A stretch of 64,000 nucleotides of DNA from Rhodobiaceae bacterium UBA4490. Its GTDB lineage: Bacteria > Pseudomonadota > Alphaproteobacteria > Parvibaculales > Parvibaculaceae. Position 1 is the first letter of the stretch. The number at the start of each line of letters is the position of its first letter. The notes under the pieces are model-generated. The model saw only the letters and a program-made list of their open reading frames with translations, was not told the DNA's origin and made no database searches. The stretch spans positions 753,624-817,623 of the forward strand of contig DGNO01000002.1 of assembly GCA_002389665.1 (NCBI GenBank), read 5' to 3'. Of this stretch, positions 16,262 to 25,342 are shown piece by piece. Both the position numbers and the translations under genes were made by a program.

Positions 16262-17581
16262 ATGAGTTCCCCGCCCCCTGCAGCCGCCCTTTCAGACGCT
16301 GACAGCGCCGCGCCCCGTTCAAGGGAAGAGGCGGAAGCGGCCTATGAAGCGCAGGTCTGGCGCGACCTGCCGCGTAACTACGCCGCTCATCTCGTGCACG
16401 GGCTGTTGGGGCAGACGGGTTTCCGCCTCGTCCATGCGCCCACTTTCGTGCCCGCTTATATCTATCTGCTCTCAGGCTCTGAAATTGCCGTCGGCCTCGC
16501 TCTTGCCGCGCAATATCTCGGCGCCGCGCTTTCTTCCGTCTTCGGCGCCACCTTGATCGAACACCGCAAACGCGTGCTGCCTGTGGGCTTCGTCACCGGG
16601 GGCCTGATGCGCCTTCAGGTGCTCGGCCTGGCGCTGAGCGGGCTTTTTCTTTCAAGCGACTACGCGCTCGCCGCCGCAACGCTGTTCCTTGGGCTGTTCG
16701 GCTTTTTCAACGGCATGCAGGCGGTGATGTTCAACTACCTGCTCTCCAAGGTCATTCCCGTGGCGCGGCGCGGGCGGCTGACGGGCTTGCGCAATTTCCT
16801 TGCCGGCATCACCGCCTCGGCAGTCGCCTATTTCGGCGGCTCTTATTTCGTCGAGACGAATGCGCTTGGCAACGGCTATTCGGCGACCTTCCTCGTTGCC
16901 TTCGCCATGACGAGCGCCGGGCTGTTGATGCTGCTCTTCGTGCGCGAACCGGAACCGCCGGTCGTGCGCAGCCAGTCGAAATTCGCAAGCCGCCTAAAGG
17001 AACTGCCCGCCATGCTGAAGGCGGATCCGGCCTATACGAAATTCTTTCTCGCCCGCGCGCTTTCCGCCTTCGGCACCATTGCCGTGCCGTTTTACGTGCT
17101 TTATGCGGGCCAGCATATCGGCCTTTCCGGTTATATTGTCGGTATTCTCTCCATCGCGTTTTTGCTGACGCAAACGGCAACGAACCTTGCCTGGGGCGCG
17201 CTTGCCGACCGCACCGGCAACCGGCTTGTCTTCATTGCCTCGCTCGCGCTCTGGATCGCCGCAACGCTTCTTCTCATCGAAGCAAAGGACATCTGGCTCG
17301 TCTCCATCGCTTTCGGCGGACTCGGCGCGGGCTTCGGCGGCTGGCAGATCGCTTCGCAAAATCTCGTTCTGGAATTCGGCGCGCGCGAGGACTTGCCCAT
17401 GCGCATTGCCGTGTCGAATTCAGCCACCTGGGCGATGATGGCGGCAGGCCCCGCCTTTGGCGGCGTGCTCGCCTCGAGCGGCACCTTCGAAAGCGTCTTT
17501 GCCGTGGCCATGGCCTGCCAAACAGCCGCGCTATTGCTCGTATTTTTCTTCGTGGATGAACCGCGCCGCCGCAGAAGTTAA
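16262..17581 (+). CDS. MFS transporter
   Basis: A 439-residue major facilitator protein with a hydrophilic N-terminal extension of about 35 residues and roughly 11-12 membrane segments. The RGRLTGLRNF loop and the LADRTGNR loop correspond to the cytoplasmic 2-3-type conserved motifs of the family. Substrate is not evident. It stands alone between the ALDH (divergent) and the dipeptidase (convergent, 9 bases apart), so context gives little help. Confidence 0.85.
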   Translation: MSSPPPAAALSDADSAAPRSREEAEAAYEAQVWRDLPRNYAAHLVHGLLGQTGFRLVHAPTFVPAYIYLLSGSEIAVGLALAAQYLGAALSSVFGATLIEHRKRVLPVGFVTGGLMRLQVLGLALSGLFLSSDYALAAATLFLGLFGFFNGMQAVMFNYLLSKVIPVARRGRLTGLRNFLAGITASAVAYFGGSYFVETNALGNGYSATFLVAFAMTSAGLLMLLFVREPEPPVVRSQSKFASRLKELPAMLKADPAYTKFFLARALSAFGTIAVPFYVLYAGQHIGLSGYIVGILSIAFLLTQTATNLAWGALADRTGNRLVFIASLALWIAATLLLIEAKDIWLVSIAFGGLGAGFGGWQIASQNLVLEFGAREDLPMRIAVSNSATWAMMAAGPAFGGVLASSGTFESVFAVAMACQTAALLLVFFFVDEPRRRRS

Positions 17582-17590
17582 AGAACCTGC

Positions 17591-18988
17591 TCAGCCGCCA
17601 TTCGGCCCCAGCGCATGTTCGGCCGGGGCGATATTTTCATCCGGCAGGAAGGTTTCTTCGGCGTCCGGCTGCATGCCAGCCTCCGCCTCCCGGCGCTCCG
17701 CAAGCCGCACCGCAACTTTCTCCACCTCGCTCCAGACGCGCAGCAGATTGCCGCCCCAGAGCTTTTCGATGTCTTCGTCGGAATAGCCGCGCCGAATGAG
17801 TTCGGCGGTGACATTGACGGTTTCCGCCGCATTGTCCCAGCCCTTCACGCCGCCGCCGCCGCCGAAGTCGGAGGAAATGCCGACATGGTCGATCCCCATC
17901 ACCTTCACGGCATGGTCGATATGATCGACGAATTCTTCAAGGCTCGCGCGGTCATAGCGTGCGCCGATTTCCTTCATGCCATTGACGAAAGCGGGCAGCT
18001 TGCCGTGCTTGATATAGCTGAAATGCGCATCCCCCGCAGCCCGCGCAACACGGCTGCGCAGCCCGCGCTCTTCGGCGGCGCGTGCCGCATCCACCTTCAC
18101 ATAGGCTGAAAAAGCAACGACCTGCATCACCCCGCCAGTGCGCGCCAAGGCCTCCATCTGCTCATCGGAAAGATTGCGCGGATGGTTGCCAAGCTCGGAG
18201 ACGGCGGAATGAGAGGCAATGACGGGCGCGGCGGAAACGCGCAGCGCCTCCATCATCGCATCGCGGGAAATGTGGGAAACATCGACCATCATGCCGAGCC
18301 GGTTCATCTCGGCCACCACCTCGCGCCCGTAAGCGCTGAGCCCTCCATGCTCGATTTCCGCGTCCCCGAGATGGGAAAGCGGAATGGAACTGTCGCAAAT
18401 ATCATTATGGCCGATATGGGCGAGCGTCATGTAACGGGCGCCGAGATCGTAATATTTCTCAAGAAGAGAAATATCCTTGCCGATCACATAGCCGTTCTCG
18501 ATGCCGATCAGCGCGGCCTTTTTGCCGGCCTCATGAATGCGCGTCACATCTTCCGCCCGGACCCCAAGCTCGATCTCATCGGGATAAAGCTCTTCGGCCA
18601 TGCGGCGGATAGCAGTGAATTTCAAAAGCGCGGCGTCTTTCGCCGCTTCATAGCCTTCCGGCGTGCGCGGGCCCTGGCCCACATAAACAATGAAGAAGGC
18701 CGCATCCATGCCGCCGCGGTGCATCTTGGGCAGATCGACCTGCATGCCCGTCAGGCGGCCGGGATCGTGCTCGGGCACTTTCGTATAATCGGGCGGAATA
18801 TCCACATGGCTGTCGAGCGTGACGATGCGGCGCTGCAAAGCGCGGGCATGAGAGAGAACGGACTTTTCGCGCACCGCTTCAGGCAGGCCGTCCTTCAAAT
18901 GCACGACAAGGGCAATCGGCGCGGCGACAAGCCCGGCAAACCCCAAACCAAAAGCAATTGCCGCCAATCCCCCAGAGGCTTTCCGCAT
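17591..18988 (-). CDS. Membrane dipeptidase (peptidase family M19)
   Basis: A 465-residue zinc dipeptidase. An N-terminal membrane helix (residues about 7-28) anchors it with the catalytic domain outside. The family metal and active-site segments are seen: DSHVD near residue 57, IGIENG, LAHIGHNDICDS, MVDVSHIS, ASHSAVSEL with the following NHPRN, and the IDHVGISSDFGG stretch. It would cleave dipeptides, possibly including D-amino-acid-containing ones. The ATG at 18988 follows GGCGAGGATGCG; the long in-frame extension upstream to 19294 overlaps another gene and was rejected. Confidence 0.92.
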   Translation of the reverse strand: MRKASGGLAAIAFGLGFAGLVAAPIALVVHLKDGLPEAVREKSVLSHARALQRRIVTLDSHVDIPPDYTKVPEHDPGRLTGMQVDLPKMHRGGMDAAFFIVYVGQGPRTPEGYEAAKDAALLKFTAIRRMAEELYPDEIELGVRAEDVTRIHEAGKKAALIGIENGYVIGKDISLLEKYYDLGARYMTLAHIGHNDICDSSIPLSHLGDAEIEHGGLSAYGREVVAEMNRLGMMVDVSHISRDAMMEALRVSAAPVIASHSAVSELGNHPRNLSDEQMEALARTGGVMQVVAFSAYVKVDAARAAEERGLRSRVARAAGDAHFSYIKHGKLPAFVNGMKEIGARYDRASLEEFVDHIDHAVKVMGIDHVGISSDFGGGGGVKGWDNAAETVNVTAELIRRGYSDEDIEKLWGGNLLRVWSEVEKVAVRLAERREAEAGMQPDAEETFLPDENIAPAEHALGPNGG

Positions 18989-19170
18989 CGCATCCTCGCC
19001 TTGCCCGTTCAACGCCGACCGGCCAAGCCTACACACCGCCCGCGCGCTCAAAGCGCGGGAAGGCTCTTGCCGGTGAATCGGGTGCGATGCTGGCACAGAC
19101 CCGCCCCCCGCGCCACCCATCCGGCATTTTGACCGGCTGGGCCGTAAGAGGTGCCTGCTTAGCTTGGTGC

Positions 19171-19602
19171 TTAGCCCTGCATGAGCCGCATGACCTCGAG
19201 GCGCAGCACGATGGAAAGCGCCTCGCCCAGCGCCTGGCGGTCCCGCATTTCCAGCCCGCCTTCTTCCAGCGCCTTCTGCCAGCTCTTGACCCAATCGACG
19301 GGCGCGTCTTCCCCCTGCTCATGGGCGCCCGTTCCGCAGAGCTCCCCGCCGCGCAGCAGCGCGGCATGAAGGACCGGCGAAATGAGCTCGGCAGCCGCCA
19401 AATGGTCGGCAAGAACGGCCAGGTGAGACGCCGGCAGGGCACGGACATCATAGCGCCCGGCAATATGTGCCCAGACGGCAGTCCGTGCCTGTTCCCGGCC
19501 GATCAGCCGGACCTGGCCACGGGGTTTGGGAGCGCCCGGATTTGCAGAGTTTTCTGCGGTTTCAGAAAGGTCTTCGACGAAGAATAGGTCAAGCATGCTC
19601 AT
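19171..19602 (-). CDS. Hypothetical protein
   Basis: A 143-residue, mostly alpha-helical soluble protein with no signal peptide and no domain I recognise. Start 19602 is chosen because GGAGG lies at a good distance upstream; in-frame extension to 19839 has no ribosome binding site. It lies upstream of the dipeptidase on the same strand but 182 bases away, so co-transcription is possible and not certain. Confidence 0.6.
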   Translation of the reverse strand: MSMLDLFFVEDLSETAENSANPGAPKPRGQVRLIGREQARTAVWAHIAGRYDVRALPASHLAVLADHLAAAELISPVLHAALLRGGELCGTGAHEQGEDAPVDWVKSWQKALEEGGLEMRDRQALGEALSIVLRLEVMRLMQG

Positions 19603-19823
19603 CAATTCGGGCCTCCATAAGCAGGGTTTGGAAAGAGCATCGCAAGCCCCTTGCCAGTTTTGGCCCGCTTCGCATCTTGCATCGGCGGGCGCGAAACGCG
19701 CGGGATCTCCCCCGCCCCGCACCCCCTTGGCAAAGAGCGCGGGATCGGTCATGTTATTGACCAAGTGACAAGTTACAAACACCGGCGCAGACCGGACAAT
19801 TGTGCTCAGGGGAGGATGGAAGA

Positions 19824-21083
19824 ATGGCGGACCACGCACTCGACAATGAAATGGTGGACCCGAGAACCTTCGGGAAAGAAAACCGGTTGCACGAAATCTA
19901 TAGCGAGCTGCGCCGGGAGGACCCGGTGCATTGGACCGAGCCCGACGAATACCGCCCCTTCTGGGCCGTGACGAAACATGCCGACATTCTGGAAATCGAA
20001 CGCCAGTCCGACATTTTTCTGAACGACCCGCGCACCACCCTGCTCACCCGCCAGCAGGAAGCGGATGTGCTGGAATTTACCGGCGGCAGCCACATCGCCA
20101 TCCGCTCGCTCGTGCAGATGGACAATCCCGATCACCGCGTCCTGCGCGCGCTGACACAGTCCTGGTTCATGCCGCCCAATCTGAAAAAGATGGACGGCGC
20201 GCTTGCCAGCCTGTCGAAGGAATTCGTGGACAAGATGGAAGGGCTCGGCGGGGAATGCGATTTCGTCACCGATGTCGCCGTCTGGTACCCGCTGCGCGTG
20301 ATCATGAACATTCTGGGCGTGCCGCGCGAAGACGAGCCGCTGATGCTGAAGCTGACGCAGGAACTGTTCGGCTCCTCGGACCCGGACATGCAGCGCGACG
20401 AAAAACAGGCCATGTTCGACACCAATGTCATCACCGACTTCTTCAACTATTTCACGAAGATGACGGAAGACCGCCGCGCCAACCCGACCGACGATGTAGC
20501 CAGCGTCATCGCCAATGCCACGGTGCATGGCGAGCCGATCAACCATATCGACGCCATGGGCTATTACATCATCGTAGCGACGGCCGGCCATGACACGACG
20601 TCCTCATCGACGGCAGGCCTTCTGCTGGCACTGTTGCAGAACCCGGATCAGATGGCGAAGCTGAAAGCCGATCTGAGCCTCTTGCCCGGCGCCATTGAAG
20701 AGGCGATCCGCTGGGTGACGCCGGTCAAACACTTCTTCCGCACCGCAACGCAGGATTATGAGCTGCGCGGCAAGAAGATCAAAAAGGGCGACTCTCTTTT
20801 GATGTGCTATCCCTCCGCGAACCGCGACGAGGATGTCTTCGAGAACCCCTTCACCTTCGATATCGAGCGCAAGCCCAACAAACATGCCGCCTTCGGCCAT
20901 GGGGCGCATCTGTGCCTCGGCATGCATCTGGCGCGCATGGAGATCAAGGCGCTATTCAGCGAGCTCCTGCCCCGGCTCGACCATGTGGAGCTCGCAGGCG
21001 AGCCGTCCTGGGTGCAGGCGAATTTCGTCAGCGGCCTGAAGCACCTGCCGATCCGCTATCAGATGCAGCGCAAAGCCGCCTGA
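19824..21083 (+). CDS. Cytochrome P450
   Basis: A 419-residue soluble P450 monooxygenase. The I-helix oxygen-activation motif is AGHDTTSS, the K-helix ExxR is EEAIR, and the heme-binding loop is FGHGAHLCLG with the thiolate ligand near C364. It needs ferredoxin and reductase partners, which are not adjacent. Bacterial P450s of this kind hydroxylate alkanes, steroids or terpenoids; I cannot assign the substrate. The ATG has an excellent GGGGAGGA ribosome binding site. A terminator follows, so it is monocistronic. Confidence 0.95.
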   Translation: MADHALDNEMVDPRTFGKENRLHEIYSELRREDPVHWTEPDEYRPFWAVTKHADILEIERQSDIFLNDPRTTLLTRQQEADVLEFTGGSHIAIRSLVQMDNPDHRVLRALTQSWFMPPNLKKMDGALASLSKEFVDKMEGLGGECDFVTDVAVWYPLRVIMNILGVPREDEPLMLKLTQELFGSSDPDMQRDEKQAMFDTNVITDFFNYFTKMTEDRRANPTDDVASVIANATVHGEPINHIDAMGYYIIVATAGHDTTSSSTAGLLLALLQNPDQMAKLKADLSLLPGAIEEAIRWVTPVKHFFRTATQDYELRGKKIKKGDSLLMCYPSANRDEDVFENPFTFDIERKPNKHAAFGHGAHLCLGMHLARMEIKALFSELLPRLDHVELAGEPSWVQANFVSGLKHLPIRYQMQRKAA

Positions 21084-21119
21084 AGCTTCCGGCCCAAACG
21101 CCGGAAAACCGCCAAAAAC

Positions 21120-21155
21120 GCCGCCTCTCCCGGAAACCGGAGGGGCGGCTTTTTC
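21120..21155 (+). terminator. Rho-independent terminator after P450
   Basis: A GC-rich stem (GCCGCCTCTCCCGG against CCGGAGGGGCGGC, one bulge) is followed by TTTTTC. Confidence 0.85.
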
Positions 21156-21208
21156 GTGAGGCTTTATGCCGCTGGAACCCGCCGCGCTTTTGGCGTAGAT
21201 AGGCGCCC

Positions 21209-22558
21209 ATGAGCGAGACCTTGACCCCCACCGCCCCGCGCCGCCTGGCGAGCGCCCCGAAGATCGGCATTGTGAGCCTCGGCTGCCCGAAAGCGCTGGT
21301 GGATTCCGAACGCATTCTGACGCGCCTGCGCGCCGAAGGCTATGAAGTCTCCCCGACCTATGACGGGGCAGACGCCGTGATCGTCAATACCTGCGGCTTT
21401 CTCGATAGCGCCAAGGCGGAGTCGCTTTCGGCGATCGGCGAGGCGCTGGCCGAAAACGGCCGCGTCATCGTGACGGGCTGCATGGGCGGCGACGAAGCCT
21501 CGATCCGCGATACGCATCCGGGCGTTCTCGCCGTCACCGGACCCCATCAATATGAAGCCGTGGTCGCCGCCGTGCATGAAGCCGTGCCGCCCGCGCCCGA
21601 ACCCTTCATCGATCTCGTGCCCGAGCAGGGGATCAAGCTCACCCCGCGCCATTATGCCTATTTGAAGATTTCAGAGGGCTGCAACCACCGCTGCTCCTTC
21701 TGCATCATTCCGAGCCTGCGCGGGGACCTGGCGAGCCGGCCCGCCGCCCATGTGCTCACCGAAGCCGAGCGCCTTGCCAAAGCCGGGGTGAAGGAGCTGA
21801 TGGTGATCTCCCAGGACACCAGCGCCTACGGCCTCGATATCGGATATGCGGCAAGCAGCTGGCGCGGCAAGGAACGGCGCGCCCATATCACCGATCTGGC
21901 AGACGCGCTGGGCGAGCTCGGCATCTGGGTGCGGATGCATTACGTCTATCCTTATCCGCATGTGGACGATCTTCTGCCGCTCATGGCGGAAGGGAAAATC
22001 CTTCCCTATCTCGATATCCCCTTCCAGCACGCAAGCCCCAAAGTGCTCAAAGCCATGCGCCGCCCGGCCAATCAGGAAAAGGTGCTGCACCGGATCGCCA
22101 AATGGCGCGAGATCTGCCCCGATCTCGCCATCCGCTCCACCTTCATTGTCGGCTTTCCGGGCGAGACGGAAGAAGACGTGGATTTCCTTTGCGACTGGCT
22201 GAAGGAAGCCGAGCTCGACCGTGTGGGCTGCTTCAAGTATGAGCCCGTGGAAGGGGCCGCCGCCAACGAGCTGGAAGGCGCGGTGCCCGAAGACGTGAAA
22301 CAGGCGCGCTGGGAACGCTTCATGCAGACCCAGCAGGACATCAGCGCCAAGCGCCTTGCCCGCAAGGTCGGCACCATGATCGACGTCATCGTCGATGAAG
22401 TGGACGGCGAAGGCGCGATCGCCCGCTCCAAAGCGGACGCGCCGGAAATCGACGGCAATGTCTTTTTGAACGGGGATACGGACGTCAAACCCGGCGACAT
22501 CGTTCAGGTGCGCGTCGAACATGCCGACGAATACGACCTCTGGGCGATCAGGCCTTAA
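21209..22558 (+). CDS. rimO: Ribosomal protein S12 methylthiotransferase RimO
   Basis: A 449-residue radical-SAM enzyme that methylthiolates the conserved aspartate of ribosomal protein S12. The order is an N-terminal UPF0004 domain binding one iron-sulfur cluster ([32 protein letters not shown]), the radical-SAM core with CNHRCSFC, and a C-terminal TRAM domain. Length and motifs fit RimO rather than MiaB, since [10 protein letters not shown] is RimO-specific. It begins at the ATG 54 bases after the P450 terminator. Confidence 0.97.
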   Translation: MSETLTPTAPRRLASAPKIGIVSLGCPKALVDSERILTRLRAEGYEVSPTYDGADAVIVNTCGFLDSAKAESLSAIGEALAENGRVIVTGCMGGDEASIRDTHPGVLAVTGPHQYEAVVAAVHEAVPPAPEPFIDLVPEQGIKLTPRHYAYLKISEGCNHRCSFCIIPSLRGDLASRPAAHVLTEAERLAKAGVKELMVISQDTSAYGLDIGYAASSWRGKERRAHITDLADALGELGIWVRMHYVYPYPHVDDLLPLMAEGKILPYLDIPFQHASPKVLKAMRRPANQEKVLHRIAKWREICPDLAIRSTFIVGFPGETEEDVDFLCDWLKEAELDRVGCFKYEPVEGAAANELEGAVPEDVKQARWERFMQTQQDISAKRLARKVGTMIDVIVDEVDGEGAIARSKADAPEIDGNVFLNGDTDVKPGDIVQVRVEHADEYDLWAIRP

Positions 22559-22575
22559 GATTTAAGGTTTAAGGC

Positions 22576-23286
22576 TCAAAGCCCTGCCCCATCGAAAAAT
22601 GCGCCAAGTGCGAGCCGTCCCTGCCGCTCAAGGACGGGCGAATATTTCTCGGTATCGGCGCGCAGGCCCTGAACGCTTACGCCTTCCGTCGCGTTGATCT
22701 CGCCCGTATGCCCGACGAACCAACGCTCGAGCGGGGCGCCGCAGGCTTCCAGATGAAATTGCAGGCCGAGTGCATGAGTGCCGATTGAAAACGCCTGCAC
22801 CGGACAAAGCGGGGTCGAGGCGAGCCGCACCGCCCCTTCCGGCAGATCGCAAATATCCCCGTGCCAATGAAGCACCGGCGTGATCTCCCCGCTCACATGG
22901 GAAAGCGGTGAGCCCGCGCCTTCTTCCGTCAGATCGATAGGCGCCCAGCCGATTTCTTTTCCCCGGCCGGGGCGCACATCCGCGCCGAGCGCTTTGGCCA
23001 TAAGCTGCGCGCCAAGGCAAATGCCGAGCACCGGCTTCTGCGCCGCAAGCCGCGCTTTGATGAAAGCGGTTTCTTCGGCAAGCCAGGGATAATCCGCTTC
23101 CTCGTAAACGCCGATCGGCCCGCCGAGAACAAGCAGCAGATCGGGCGCCAAAGGATCGAGCCCTTTAAGTCCGCCCATCGGCACGTCCGCATGGGAAAGC
23201 GCAATGCCGCGCTCTTCCAGAACGGGCGCGATGAGCCCGGCATCTTCGAAACCGACATGAATAAGAGCAAGAGCGCTGCGCGTCAT
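22576..23286 (-). CDS. Class I glutamine amidotransferase-like protein
   Basis: A 236-residue stand-alone GATase. The nucleophile elbow is GICLGAQLMA and the His/Glu pair is in GLQFHLE, giving a complete Cys-His-Glu triad. Proteins of this type are often annotated as GMP-synthase-like; the acceptor substrate is unknown. It is convergent with rimO, 17 bases apart. Confidence 0.88.
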   Translation of the reverse strand: MTRSALALIHVGFEDAGLIAPVLEERGIALSHADVPMGGLKGLDPLAPDLLLVLGGPIGVYEEADYPWLAEETAFIKARLAAQKPVLGICLGAQLMAKALGADVRPGRGKEIGWAPIDLTEEGAGSPLSHVSGEITPVLHWHGDICDLPEGAVRLASTPLCPVQAFSIGTHALGLQFHLEACGAPLERWFVGHTGEINATEGVSVQGLRADTEKYSPVLERQGRLALGAFFDGAGL

Positions 23287-23428
23287 GGAACCTCATCAAA
23301 CAAGCGTGACTGAAAAAATCCGCCATATCTTCTTATATAAAGGGCAGCGGCGCGGAATGAGAAAACCAATCTGAAGATTTCCGCTAGATACAACGGATAC
23401 GCCAGAGAAGACAAAACGGGAGGACGGC

Positions 23429-24157
23429 ATGAGCGGAAAAGTGGCCATCATATTCGGCGTCGGCGCGGTGCACGGGCTGGGCGCGGCGCTCGCGCGCAAA
23501 TTCGCAAGCGAAGGCATGAACGTGCTTCTTGCCGGGCGCACCCAGGAAAAGCTCGATAAAGCTGCGGGTAGCATTGCCGAAGGCGGCGGCAAGGCGGCAA
23601 CGGCCATTGCCGATGTGACGCGCCCCGACGAGGTGGCCCGCGCCTTCGATGCCGCCGAAAAGCTCGGCGAGCTCGAGGCCGTTCTTTATAACGCAGGCAA
23701 TAACGCCATCATTCCGTTTATGGAGCTGACGCCGGAGCGCTTTGAAGAGTTCTGGCGCGTCGGCTGCCTTGGCGGGTTTCATGTCGGCCAGGAAGCGGTA
23801 CGCCGCCTTTTGCCGCGCGGGCACGGCTCCATTCTTTTCACCGGCGCCTCAGGCTCACTGCGCGGCAAAGCCAATTTCGCGCATTTCGCCTCTGCCAAAG
23901 CCGCGCTGCGCAACATGGTGCAATCCATGGCGCGCGAGTTCGGCCCTCAGGGTCTTCATATCGGCCATGTCGTGATCGACGGCGTGATCAACGGGGAGAT
24001 GGCCCGCTCGCGCTTTCAGGCTTATCTCGACAAGCTGGGCGATGACGGCGCGCTGGAACCCGATGCGATTGCCGAGGCTTTCTGGACTTTACATGAACAG
24101 CCGCGCAGCGCCTGGACGCACGAACTCGACCTGCGGCCCTTCAAGGAAAACTGGTAA
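23429..24157 (+). CDS. Short-chain dehydrogenase/reductase with Tyr-to-Phe active site
   Basis: A 242-residue SDR with cofactor motif GVGAVHGLG, NAG at NAGNNA and a serine in GASGSLRG. The catalytic YxxxK is replaced: the lysine is present in FASAK but the tyrosine is phenylalanine. Classical alcohol/ketone chemistry may therefore be lost or altered, although the fold and cofactor site look intact. GGGAGGAC precedes the ATG. It may be followed by the hypothetical gene at 24230 in one transcript (72-base gap). Confidence 0.85.
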   Translation: MSGKVAIIFGVGAVHGLGAALARKFASEGMNVLLAGRTQEKLDKAAGSIAEGGGKAATAIADVTRPDEVARAFDAAEKLGELEAVLYNAGNNAIIPFMELTPERFEEFWRVGCLGGFHVGQEAVRRLLPRGHGSILFTGASGSLRGKANFAHFASAKAALRNMVQSMAREFGPQGLHIGHVVIDGVINGEMARSRFQAYLDKLGDDGALEPDAIAEAFWTLHEQPRSAWTHELDLRPFKENW

Positions 24158-24229
24158 GCGCGCCCTCAAAGCATCTGCGGGATTTTGCCCGGCGGCAATT
24201 ATGGGTAGGCTGGCAAAAAAGGAAACGCC

Positions 24230-25342
24230 ATGCCAGTCAATCCCTTCGCCCGCATTCTGAACGAAAAACGCGCGCCCGAAACGCCGGAAGCGGCGATCAA
24301 AGCCGCCGCCACGCTCTATCATGCCTGGTTCACCGGCCTGATGCTGCATCTGACCTTACGCAAAGGCGCGGAAGTGGCGGGCAAATGGACCTTCCGTCTC
24401 TTCCGCCGCCAGCACCTGGAAAAATTCAAATCGAGCTTCGATAAGCTGGGCCTCACTCATCTGCCCGATGCCGTGGCAGCGGCGCAATATCACTATCTCT
24501 CGAACTCCGTCGGCGGGGTGGAGGTCGAATTCATTCCCGAAAGCGACACCAAAGCCTGGGTGCATTTTTGCCATCCGCGCTGGATGTTTCAAGGCACCGC
24601 GCTTTGCGGCTTGCCGGTCGAAGTGAGCCGCGGCTTCCTGGAAGGCTGGTACGGGCATAACGGCGTCTCATTGAACAACCCGCGCCTCGGCTTTGTCTGC
24701 GTCAGCGAAGATATGACGGGCCAATACGGCCTTGCCGGGTATTTCAAGGAATTCGGCCACGCGCTTGCCCCTCATGAGCGCCTGCAATTTGCGCCGGGGG
24801 AGACCGCCCCGCCTTTCGATCCCGGCAAGGCGCCGGGCCTCGATGCGGCAAGCTGGCCGCCCGCCCGGCTTATCAAAGCCAACCGCAATTATGCGATGGA
24901 ATATATCAAGACCGGACTCAATGAGCTTTGCGCCCTGATCGGCCCGGCAGAGGCACGCGATATTGCAGGTCATGCCGCCGCATTGATCGGCCGGCAATTT
25001 TACCGCGAGCTGCAAAGCCTGATGGGTTTGGCGGAAGAAGATGACAGCCCCGCTGCCTTTGCCCATTTCATGGAGCGCATGGCGGGCGCCCAGGACGATA
25101 AGCTTTCATGGGAAGAAAAAGACGGCGCGCTTTTCTTGCACCTCGATGGCTGGCGGCTGATGCGCGGACGCGAGAACGTGCCCCATGAAGCCTATGAGGC
25201 CTGGATCCGGCTTTGGGAAGGCTGCCTTGCCGTCCATAACCGGTTTTTGAAACTCGAAACGATCGCCCGGCAGGATTACGGCGACCCGGAAACCGTGCTG
25301 CGCATCCGCGCCGTCAGTGAAAATCGCGCGAGCTTGGCATGA
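24230..25342 (+). CDS. Hypothetical protein
   Basis: A 370-residue soluble protein without signal peptide or membrane segment. I do not recognise its family. Distinct features are an early YHAWFTGLM segment, a WVHFCHPRWMF stretch near residue 110 with Cys and His close together, and a Trp/Glu-rich C-terminus. The ATG follows AAGGAAACGCC. Its 3' end overlaps the convergent dnaE2 end by 29 bases. Same-strand SDR upstream suggests shared expression. Confidence 0.75.
   Translation: MPVNPFARILNEKRAPETPEAAIKAAATLYHAWFTGLMLHLTLRKGAEVAGKWTFRLFRRQHLEKFKSSFDKLGLTHLPDAVAAAQYHYLSNSVGGVEVEFIPESDTKAWVHFCHPRWMFQGTALCGLPVEVSRGFLEGWYGHNGVSLNNPRLGFVCVSEDMTGQYGLAGYFKEFGHALAPHERLQFAPGETAPPFDPGKAPGLDAASWPPARLIKANRNYAMEYIKTGLNELCALIGPAEARDIAGHAAALIGRQFYRELQSLMGLAEEDDSPAAFAHFMERMAGAQDDKLSWEEKDGALFLHLDGWRLMRGRENVPHEAYEAWIRLWEGCLAVHNRFLKLETIARQDYGDPETVLRIRAVSENRASLA

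Noticed and set aside
18182..19132. Plus-strand open frame opposite the dipeptidase
   Set aside because: Antisense to a well-supported M19 peptidase gene and lacking any recognisable domain.
19145..19150. TAAGAG as another RpoE -10 box
   Set aside because: No TGATCC lies 18 bases upstream on that strand and no gene starts downstream.
18989..19294. 102-codon N-terminal extension of the dipeptidase
   Set aside because: It overlaps the hypothetical gene ending at 19171, lacks a ribosome binding site, and the ATG at 18988 starts directly before the membrane anchor with a good site.
19603..19839. N-terminal extension of the hypothetical gene at 19171
   Set aside because: No ribosome binding site and unusual composition; GGAGG fits the start at 19602.
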